Shown one piece after another: positions 1-4,493 of a stretch of DNA of 5,087 bases. The notes beneath the pieces were generated by a model. That model ran no database searches. It was not told the DNA's origin and saw nothing but the letters and a program-made list of their open reading frames with translations. The first letter of the stretch is position 1, and each line of letters begins with the position of its first letter. Source of the DNA: Actinomycetes bacterium (GTDB lineage: Bacteria > Actinomycetota > Actinomycetes > Actinomycetales > JAJYRW01). A program made the translations under genes and the position numbers. Location of the stretch: positions 1 to 5,087 of the forward strand of contig JAJYRW010000136.1 in the NCBI GenBank assembly GCA_021793895.1, given 5' to 3'.

Positions 1-146
1 TCCGATCTCTCGACGCCGATACGGATGAAGCTACAAAAGAAGCAATAGTCGCCGAGGCGCTCCTGCGGTGCCCCGTTTCTGACAACCTTGCAGCAGCAAC
101 CGTTGTAAATGAGGAATTGGCGGGCGAATACGAACTCGTAGGGTAA
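1..146 (+). CDS. 3' end of an unidentified protein, possibly OsmC/Ohr-like (partial)
   Basis: The reading frame entering at base 3 stays open for 47 codons and ends with TAA at 144-146; the other two forward frames hit stops within about 50 bases. The visible tail is acidic and helix-forming and contains RCPVSDNLAAA about 27 residues before the end. A Cys-Pro-Val-Ser/His motif followed by a Leu near the C-terminus is typical of OsmC-family peroxidase or redox proteins, whose second catalytic Cys lies there, so an OsmC-like protein is a weak guess made on one short motif. The gene converges on the dehydrogenase at 298-1026 and is followed by a candidate terminator at 194-215, which supports its being a real gene end. 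It is not obviously part of the sugar locus. The complementary strand also has an open frame here, so the call is moderate. Confidence 0.55.
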   Translation, partial: RSLDADTDEATKEAIVAEALLRCPVSDNLAAATVVNEELAGEYELVG

Positions 147-297
147 TCCTAAAATCCTCTCGGGCGCGCCTAGGAACTAGTCACTAACTCCCTAAGCGCG
201 CCTTCGCGTTTCTTTGCCGGCGCGGTTAACGATTCGGTTGGCCCAATTCATGCTTCGGGTTCGCCCGACTACAGGTCAACGCTTCAGGTTCGCCCGA
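147..297. other. Convergent intergenic region
   Basis: This 151-bp stretch separates two converging genes. It holds the candidate terminator at 194-215, an 8-bp GGCGCGCC palindrome at 163-170, one full copy of a 29-bp tandem repeat (252-280) and a small perfect hairpin inside that copy (255-268). No convincing T-tailed terminator for the leftward operon is visible, and there is no small gene with a good ribosome binding site. Confidence 0.6.
194..215 (+). terminator. Candidate intrinsic terminator of the upstream + strand gene
   Basis: AAGCGCG (194-200) pairs with CGCGTTT (205-211) around a CCTT loop. This gives seven pairs including one G-T wobble, and the right arm runs into the T-rich stretch TTTCTTT (209-215). 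It lies 48 bases after the stop codon at 146, the expected place for a Rho-independent terminator. The opposite strand lacks a following T-run, so it should act mainly on rightward transcription. Confidence 0.5.
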
Positions 298-309
298 CTA
301 CAAGTCAAC
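252..309. repeat. 29-bp tandem duplication over the 3' end of the dehydrogenase gene
   Basis: Bases 252-280 and 281-309 are head-to-tail copies of one 29-bp unit differing at only two positions (257 G versus 286 A, and 274 G versus 303 A). Read on the minus strand, the unit is the last 12 bases of the dehydrogenase (codons for Val-Asp-Leu and stop) plus 17 bases of 3' untranslated sequence. The copy at 281-309 is the one in use; the copy at 252-280 is downstream and untranslated. The distal copy contains a perfect TCGGG-TTCG-CCCGA hairpin (255-268), which the G-to-A difference breaks in the proximal copy. It looks like a local replication-slippage duplication. Confidence 0.9.
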
Positions 310-1026
310 GGTGTTTGGCAAGATCACCAGATCGCGAATCACAACGTTCGGCGGCCGAGTGAGCATGAACTCGACGGCGTCGGCGACCTCTTCAGCCTGC
401 ATGAGGCTACCCGCAGCAAGGGCTTCTTCTTTTTTGGCTTCTGGCCAGTCGTCCAATAGCGCGGTGAGAACGGGGCCGGGCAGAACCGCGCCCATCCGAA
501 CGCCATACTCCATTACCTGGCGGCGTGTGGTGTGCAAAAAGGCTTGCACTGCGTATTTGGATGCGGTGTAAATGGGTTCCCAAACTACGGGAATTACCCC
601 GGCTACTGAACTAGTGAAAATAATGTCACCGCTGCGCTGTTCAATCATGTGCGGCAATACCGCACGCACGCACCGAAACGCCGCGTTGTTATTCAGGTTT
701 AACACCCGATCCCACTCATCGGGATCGCCCTCAACTGCGGGCCCGCCGGTGTAGGCGCCGGCATTGACATGCAAAATATCTAGTTTGCCGGTCAATTCGA
801 GAATGCGCGGCAGCATGTTTGATACCGCTTCGGTATCGAATAGATCCAGTTCGAGCGTGTGCGCCTTCGGCCCGAGCTCGTCGGCTAGTTCACTCAGTTT
901 TTGTGCGTCGTGATCCACGATAACTACCGTGGAGCCGGCCTTTAGGAGCGTGCGCGCAGTGGCTAATCCGATTCCGGCCGCTCCGCCGGTGATGGCAGCG
1001 ACTTTTCCCGCAAGTGATTGCGACAT
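298..1026 (-). CDS. rbtD: Ribitol 2-dehydrogenase-like short-chain dehydrogenase
   Basis: A 242-residue classical SDR, normally cytosolic, predicted to oxidise ribitol to D-ribulose with NAD+. Seen: the cofactor motif TGGAAGIG at residues 13-20; Asp38 at the end of the second strand, which favours NAD over NADP; the NAG motif at 88-90; an Asn in LNNNAA (about 113); catalytic Ser140, Tyr153 and Lys157 (YTASK); and a PGP motif at 183-185. The stretches [40 protein letters not shown] and the C-terminal VILPNTVDL closely match Klebsiella ribitol dehydrogenase as I remember it, well beyond generic SDR similarity. Start: ATG preceded by AAGGAG with an 8-base spacer, 18 bases after the permease stop, so co-transcription with the transporter is expected. 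It is the last gene of the operon, and its 3' end is tandemly duplicated. Another pentitol or hexitol as true substrate is possible. Confidence 0.85.
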   Translation of the reverse strand: MSQSLAGKVAAITGGAAGIGLATARTLLKAGSTVVIVDHDAQKLSELADELGPKAHTLELDLFDTEAVSNMLPRILELTGKLDILHVNAGAYTGGPAVEGDPDEWDRVLNLNNNAAFRCVRAVLPHMIEQRSGDIIFTSSVAGVIPVVWEPIYTASKYAVQAFLHTTRRQVMEYGVRMGAVLPGPVLTALLDDWPEAKKEEALAAGSLMQAEEVADAVEFMLTRPPNVVIRDLVILPNTVDL

Positions 1027-1044
1027 TCTTCGAACTCCTTATTT

Positions 1045-2292
1045 CTATTCTCGACCGTGAGATTTGCGCGATTTGCTTGCTGCAGAATCGACGATCACCG
1101 CGATCAGCAAAACCGCTCCGGTGACCATGAAGCGATACGACGACTGCAAGTCGAGCAAGACCAAGCCGTTGTCAACTGACTGAATTACGAGCACACCTAG
1201 CAGGGCGGAGAACGCTTTACCGCGTCCGCCGAACAAGCTCGTTCCGCCGATTACTGCAGCAGCTATAGCGCTAAGTTCGAGGTTGTTACCCGCGCTTTGC
1301 GAGGCGGCTGCCAGCCGGCCGGCCATCATTATTCCGCCCACTGCGGCAAAGACTGCGCCAATTACAAATGTGGAGGTCAAGATCCCCGAGACGTTAATCC
1401 CGGCCCGCCGCGCCGCCTCCTTATTGCCGCCGACGGCGTAAACGGAACGCCCCCACTTTGTTCGCTTAAGCGCATAGTGCATCAGCACTACGAACCCAAC
1501 AAACAATGCGAACATCCAGCCAATGCCCCGACCCTTATTGAGGTACCACGTTGAGGCACCCAAAACCACGGCGATCAGCGCGGCTTGCGCGAACAGCATC
1601 GTGGTGGGCGTACTTGCAAGGCCATCGGCTTTGCGGCGCCGGGCATGCTCCAGGCCAAATATAAGAATGCCAATAACAATTGCCGCGATGATTACATATG
1701 AAATCGCCTTGGGAATAAAAAGCGTCTGGCCCAAGCGCACGAGGAATGAGTCATAGGGCAGGTTTATAGAACCCGAGGTTCCCAGCACCCACAGTTTCAT
1801 TCCGCGAAACGCCAGCAGGCCCGCGAGTGTAATGACAAAAGCGGGAACCCCAAAGCGCAGATGGATAAACGAATAGAGCAAGCCGATGACTATGGCTGCT
1901 GCGACACTGGCCGCAATGGCAACCACAACTGGGTAGTTCATCTCGACAAAGACGGTGGCCAAGATAGCGGCGGATAATCCGCTCACTGACCCGACAGACA
2001 GGTCAATATTTCCAACCAGCAGGACACAAACTAGCCCCAACGCAATCGTGCCAACACCGGCACTTTGCATCAGTAGGTTGCTCAGGTTAGTTGGCGATAA
2101 GAACGTGGAATTCAGCAGTCCAAAAATCGTCCAAATGATTGCCAGGCCCACAATAACGGGCAAAAAACCAAGTTCACCGCCGCGAACGCGCTCTGAAAGG
2201 CGGTTTATTTGCCCTCTGACACCGCGGTATTCAATTATCCGCTCGTCAGCCGCCCGAACCTCACGTTTTTGACTGGTATCGACTTCAGTCAT
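1045..2292 (-). CDS. CUT2-family sugar/polyol ABC transporter permease (XylH-type)
   Basis: A 415-residue multi-spanning inner-membrane protein that forms the translocation channel of the importer. After a charged cytoplasmic N-terminus (about 1-40) come about ten or more hydrophobic segments. Family hallmarks seen: GNIDLSVGS at 94-102, VGGNKEAARRAGI at 287-299 (cytoplasmic loop contacting the ATPase) and AAAVIGGTSLFGGRG at 344-358. The length exceeds the roughly 320 residues of RbsC-type permeases and fits XylH-type ones, which carry extra membrane segments; residues 200-280 look like that extra part. Start choice: an ATG exists at 2307, but AGGAG lies inside its codons 2-3 and sits 7 bases before the ATG at 2292, so 2292 is preferred. 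The gene follows the ATPase by 44 bases and precedes the dehydrogenase by 18. Substrate is inferred only from the neighbours. Confidence 0.9.
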   Translation of the reverse strand: MTEVDTSQKREVRAADERIIEYRGVRGQINRLSERVRGGELGFLPVIVGLAIIWTIFGLLNSTFLSPTNLSNLLMQSAGVGTIALGLVCVLLVGNIDLSVGSVSGLSAAILATVFVEMNYPVVVAIAASVAAAIVIGLLYSFIHLRFGVPAFVITLAGLLAFRGMKLWVLGTSGSINLPYDSFLVRLGQTLFIPKAISYVIIAAIVIGILIFGLEHARRRKADGLASTPTTMLFAQAALIAVVLGASTWYLNKGRGIGWMFALFVGFVVLMHYALKRTKWGRSVYAVGGNKEAARRAGINVSGILTSTFVIGAVFAAVGGIMMAGRLAAASQSAGNNLELSAIAAAVIGGTSLFGGRGKAFSALLGVLVIQSVDNGLVLLDLQSSYRFMVTGAVLLIAVIVDSAASKSRKSHGRE

Positions 2293-2308
2293 CTTCTGAC
2301 TCCTCATT
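2292..2308 (-). promoter_or_regulatory. Ribosome binding site deciding the permease start
   Basis: On the minus strand the upstream ATG (2307) is immediately followed by AGGAGTCAGAAG and a second ATG at 2292. AGGAG is a strong Shine-Dalgarno core at the right distance (7 bases) for the second ATG and cannot serve the first, which has only a poor GGCTGG-type sequence before it. Translation therefore most likely begins at 2292, giving the N-terminus MTEVDTSQ. Confidence 0.7.
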
Positions 2309-2336
2309 GCCAGCCCGCTGCGCCAAGAATGTGTAT

Positions 2337-3092
2337 TTACTCATGAATGGCCGCTCCCGTAATGGCCTCAACAATTTCGCTCGATGAGGTTTCGCCTACC
2401 TGGAATGTGCCGTTATTGCGTCCCAATCGCAGCACCGCCACCCGGTCGGCCACGGCCATCACATCGGCCATGTTGTGACTGACCATGATCACTGACAGGC
2501 CATCGGCTTTAAGGCGCTCAACCAGCTTTAAAACCTCTGCCGTTTGCGCCACGCCTAGAGCAGCGGTCGGCTCATCGAGCACGATGTGCTGGGGCGTGCC
2601 GAGTAATGATCGAGCGATCGCAATGGTTTGGCGCTGACCGCCAGATAGGGCCCCCACCGGGGTGTGGAGGGAGGGGATCTTGGCGGTCAATTGGTCCAAT
2701 AATTCGAACGAACGCAGTTCCATTTGCGATTCATTCAGCCGAAATGGGCTGAGTTCTTGCCCCAGGAACAGATTCTCTACGACATTTAAGTTGTCGCACA
2801 GCGCTAAGTCTTGGAAGACGGTGGCTATTCCGTAATTGATCGAGTCCGTGGGATTGTCCAGTTCGGCTGGTTTCCCATCAATAACGATCTCGCCCTCATT
2901 GGCCTGGTGGACGCCGGCAAGCACCTTTACCAAGGTGGACTTGCCGGCGCCATTATCACCTACGAGCGCGAGAACTTCGCCGCCTTTAACCTCTAAATCC
3001 ACATCCGTTAGGGCAGCAACAGCGCCAAAACGCTTTGTGATGCCTTTTAGACTTAGGGTTGCGGTCTTGGTGCTCTCACGGGTGGTCGGCAT
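2337..3092 (-). CDS. CUT2-family sugar ABC transporter ATP-binding protein, single ABC domain
   Basis: A 251-residue cytoplasmic ATPase that powers the importer. Motifs in order: Walker A GDNGAGKST (45-53), Q-loop Gln94 (VFQD), signature LSGGQRQ (149-155), Walker B IVLDE (170-174), the family-typical D-loop region PTAALG (175-180) and switch His206 (MVSHN). All catalytic positions are intact. Many CUT2 transporters (RbsA, XylG, AraG) have two fused ABC domains in about 500 residues; this one has a single complete domain and should work as a homodimer, as proposed for FrcA-like ATPases. The start ATG has only a weak upstream GGGA, and an 80-base gap separates it from the binding-protein gene, so it may be translated less than that gene. 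It lies 44 bases before the preferred permease start. Confidence 0.93.
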   Translation of the reverse strand: MPTTRESTKTATLSLKGITKRFGAVAALTDVDLEVKGGEVLALVGDNGAGKSTLVKVLAGVHQANEGEIVIDGKPAELDNPTDSINYGIATVFQDLALCDNLNVVENLFLGQELSPFRLNESQMELRSFELLDQLTAKIPSLHTPVGALSGGQRQTIAIARSLLGTPQHIVLDEPTAALGVAQTAEVLKLVERLKADGLSVIMVSHNMADVMAVADRVAVLRLGRNNGTFQVGETSSSEIVEAITGAAIHE

Positions 3093-3172
3093 TTATCCCA
3101 TCTCGCTTCGCCGGAATAGGAAGTTGCAAATTTGCTACTCTGCTTTGCTTATTGTGGTGATAATCCGCGCAA
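3093..3172 (-). other. Intercistronic gap between binding-protein and ATPase genes
   Basis: This 80-base spacer is the longest inside the operon. It contains a perfect 10-bp palindrome, GCAAATTTGC (3126-3135), but no strong GC-rich hairpin and no T-tailed terminator. In many ABC operons the stretch after the binding-protein gene carries RNA signals that raise its level relative to the membrane components; such a role here is only inferred. Confidence 0.4.
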
Positions 3173-4282
3173 TTAGAGAATGTCTAGCTCTTCGCAGGCT
3201 TCTTCATAATCGCTAGTGCAGATTTCATCTGCGGTATAGATATCACCATCAAAAATGATTTCCTTAACGTTGTCGCGAGTAACTACCTCGGGAACGAAAA
3301 GGACGGATGGGGTATCGAACAGCGTATCTTCCGCCTCGGGCTCTTCACCCTTCAAGAATTGAATGGCAATTTCTGCGGTTTCTTCCGCGACAATCTTGAT
3401 TGGCTTCGAAATAGTGTTGTGCTGGTCGCCAGCAATTATTCGCTGAATCGCGGCAGTCTCCGCGTCATTACCGGTAACCGGTGGTAGCGGCGTAATACCC
3501 GTTGCCTTCAGCGCAGCAATTGCTGCTCCACCCGTTCCGTCATTGGCGGCCACCACTCCAACAACCTCGTCACCGAATTTGTCGAGTTGGCCATCTACCC
3601 ACTCTTGTGCCTGCGGCGGGTCCCAGTCCGGGGTATCGAATTCAGCTAGTACGTCGAATTCACTTGCCTCTACGCCGCTAAGCATTCCTTCTTTAATCAG
3701 CTGGGCCGCGTCATCATCTGGGGAGCCGCCCACGATCAGCAAACCACCGTCGCTAGCAGTAACTGCCTCATCCGCCAGGTAGGTAACGAGATCCTCGGAG
3801 ATCAGCTCACCAATTGCAGTGTTATCGAATGAGACATAGTAGTCAGCTTGCGCATTGGGTACTGGCCGGTCATAGGTGATGACTTTGATGTCTTGCGATT
3901 GCAGATTTTCGACAATGTTTGCCGCAGCCGTGGTATCCACTGCGTCAATAACGACAATGTCAACACCGCGAGCCGCCATCGAATCAGCCTGTTCTTGCTG
4001 ATCAGTAGCGTTGCCGTCCGCGTTTTGATAGTGGACTTCGCAATCGGGGCAAAGTTCTTCCACCTTCGCTTCAAAAAGCGGATAATCCTGCTCTTCATAG
4101 CGGGTGGACGCGTGGTCCGGCATGAGGAAAGCGATGCTGCCGGAAAGGTCATCACCGTTTCCTCCATCGCCAGACCCACCATTGTCTCCGCCGTCATCGC
4201 TGCATGCGGCCAGCGCCATGGATAGCGCGGCGATAGAACTGACCCCGAGCAATGCTCTGTGCCGGGTACGTAACTTGAGCAC
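3173..4282 (-). CDS. XylF-like sugar/polyol-binding lipoprotein of the ABC importer
   Basis: A 369-residue extracytoplasmic binding protein. Residues 1-26 are a basic then hydrophobic signal peptide ending in the lipobox LAAC, with Cys27 to be lipidated; a Gly/Asp/Asn linker (28-45) follows. The rest is a two-lobed periplasmic-binding fold of the ribose/xylose type. Seen: VITYDRPVPN (134-143), YYVSFDN (148-154), ANDGT-GGAA (246-254), TGNDAETAAIQ (270-280) and SKP (292-294), which parallel ligand-pocket segments of E. coli XylF as I recall it. Four further cysteines occur as CPDC (78-81) and near the C-terminus (355, 363), perhaps disulfides. The protein is strongly acidic. The start is GTG with AGGAG 6 bases upstream. 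It is first in the operon, next to the divergent regulator. Ligand is uncertain: the RbtD-like neighbour suggests ribitol or a related pentitol rather than xylose. Confidence 0.92.
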   Translation of the reverse strand: MLKLRTRHRALLGVSSIAALSMALAACSDDGGDNGGSGDGGNGDDLSGSIAFLMPDHASTRYEEQDYPLFEAKVEELCPDCEVHYQNADGNATDQQEQADSMAARGVDIVVIDAVDTTAAANIVENLQSQDIKVITYDRPVPNAQADYYVSFDNTAIGELISEDLVTYLADEAVTASDGGLLIVGGSPDDDAAQLIKEGMLSGVEASEFDVLAEFDTPDWDPPQAQEWVDGQLDKFGDEVVGVVAANDGTGGAAIAALKATGITPLPPVTGNDAETAAIQRIIAGDQHNTISKPIKIVAEETAEIAIQFLKGEEPEAEDTLFDTPSVLFVPEVVTRDNVKEIIFDGDIYTADEICTSDYEEACEELDIL

Positions 4283-4291
4283 GACCTTCTC

Positions 4292-4307
4292 CTAACAACC
4301 TTGTTAG
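4292..4307. promoter_or_regulatory. 16-bp palindrome abutting the Shine-Dalgarno of the binding-protein gene
   Basis: CTAACAA and TTGTTAG are perfect inverted arms around a 2-base centre. On the minus strand the last two bases of the palindrome overlap the AGGAG ribosome binding site of the gene starting at 4282. It could be a protein site, or a weak 6-bp RNA hairpin with a 4-base loop affecting initiation. Function is not shown by the sequence. Confidence 0.45.
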
Positions 4308-4320
4308 CTCTTGCTTACTT

Positions 4321-4336
4321 CGATATTGAAATATCG
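4321..4336. promoter_or_regulatory. Candidate operator, perfect 16-bp palindrome CGATATT-GA-AATATCG
   Basis: Two perfect 7-base arms surround a 2-base centre, in the predicted leader of the operon mRNA about 100 bases downstream of the proposed start point. The half-site recurs at 4435-4441, where a degenerate version of the whole palindrome covers the predicted start point. The repeated half-site argues for recognition by a dimeric protein, plausibly the divergent LacI-family regulator. It lacks the central CG usual for that family, so another regulator is possible. Confidence 0.55.
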
Positions 4337-4413
4337 AACGGTCCTACCCGATGTACATTCACCTCGCTGTGACGACGGTGCACGCGGGGGAAGACCTGTG
4401 TGGCCATGGGGCC

Positions 4414-4424
4414 TTTTGTAACGT
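4414..4424. repeat. Direct repeat TTTTGTAACGT, copy 1; part of a LacI-type pseudo-palindrome
   Basis: This exact 11-bp sequence occurs again at 4458-4468. Here it continues into TGTAACGTTCCA (4417-4428), which is an inverted repeat around a central CG with five of six arm positions matching. Central-CG palindromes are the usual operator form of LacI-family proteins. It lies just downstream of the predicted operon start point and upstream of the regulator's predicted promoter elements. Confidence 0.5.
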
Positions 4425-4425
4425 T

Positions 4426-4441
4426 CCATTTTGGAATATCG
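4426..4441. promoter_or_regulatory. Degenerate second copy of the CGATATT operator at the operon start point
   Basis: Read on the minus strand it is CGATATT-CC-AAAATGG. The first arm is identical to that at 4321-4336 and the second matches at five of seven positions, with the same 2-base centre. The centres of the two sites are 105 bp apart, close to ten helical turns, so both would face the same side of the DNA. The site follows the proposed minus-strand -10 and overlaps the proposed + strand -35, so a bound protein could block both promoters. Confidence 0.45.
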
Positions 4442-4458
4442 TTCACGCTATATACAGT
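4431..4458 (+). promoter_or_regulatory. Candidate promoter of the LacI-family regulator gene
   Basis: TTGGAA (4431-4436) as -35 and TACAGT (4453-4458) as -10 are separated by 16 bp. Both are partial consensus matches, so this is a weak promoter proposal. Transcription would start near 4465 and leave a leader of about 30 bases before the ATG at 4494. It overlaps the divergent operon promoter almost completely. Confidence 0.4.
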
Positions 4459-4473
4459 TTTGTAACGTGTCAA
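4445..4473 (-). promoter_or_regulatory. Candidate promoter of the transporter-dehydrogenase operon
   Basis: On the minus strand a perfect TTGACA (4473-4468) is followed after 17 bp by TAGCGT (4450-4445), which fits the relaxed TAnnnT -10. The start point would fall near 4438, giving a leader of about 155 bases before the GTG at 4282. A TTTTGTAACGT repeat overlaps the -35 and a degenerate palindrome covers the start point, the arrangement expected for a repressed promoter. Confidence 0.6.
4458..4468. repeat. Direct repeat TTTTGTAACGT, copy 2; overlaps the operon -35
   Basis: This is identical to 4414-4424 and 44 bp away from it. It extends to TGTAACGTGTCA (4461-4472), a poorer central-CG inverted repeat with four of six arm positions matching. 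It overlaps the minus-strand -35 hexamer TTGACA, so occupancy would be expected to hinder polymerase. Confidence 0.5.
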
Positions 4474-4493
4474 GTCACCAGGAAACCGTCACA

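Larger units (their letters stand above)
4283..4493. promoter_or_regulatory. Divergent intergenic control region
   Basis: These 211 bp lie between the GTG of the binding-protein gene and the ATG of the regulator. Both promoters, two copies of an 11-bp repeat and two CGATATT-type sites crowd into 4414-4473. The rest (about 4337-4413) is operon leader with only small palindromes (ATGTACAT at 4351-4358, GTGCAC at 4379-4384) and no recognisable riboswitch or small open frame with a good ribosome binding site. Confidence 0.7.

Noticed and set aside
163..170. GGCGCGCC palindrome
   Set aside because: A lone 8-bp GC palindrome without repeats or neighbouring signals is expected by chance and is not informative.
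255..268. TCGGG-TTCG-CCCGA hairpin as a terminator for the leftward operon
   Set aside because: The stem is only 5 bp and is not followed by a T-run on the minus strand, so it is too weak to call a terminator.
252..309. Tandem repeat considered as a CRISPR remnant or attachment site
   Set aside because: There are only two directly abutting copies with no spacers, and the unit is simply the gene's own 3' end. No integrase or cas gene is present.
214..459. 81-codon + strand frame across the tandem repeat and dehydrogenase 3' end
   Set aside because: It is antisense to conserved dehydrogenase codons, has no good ribosome binding site, and its composition is typical of a reverse-strand shadow.
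298..1026. Generic 3-oxoacyl-ACP reductase (FabG) label for the dehydrogenase
   Set aside because: The match to ribitol dehydrogenase extends through the substrate-side and C-terminal segments ([27 protein letters not shown]), which FabG proteins do not share.
2836..3216. 126-codon + strand frame opposite the ATPase gene
   Set aside because: Antisense to the Walker A region of an intact ATPase; it shows no domain, and its open state follows from the codon use of the real gene.
3802..4197. 131-codon open frame on the minus strand inside the binding-protein gene
   Set aside because: It overlaps a convincing lipoprotein gene on the same strand in another frame, is basic and low-complexity in character, and has no family motif. 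It is a shadow.
4337..4413. Possible riboswitch or leader peptide in the operon leader
   Set aside because: I could find no conserved riboswitch core and no short frame with a ribosome binding site. Only small palindromes such as ATGTACAT occur.
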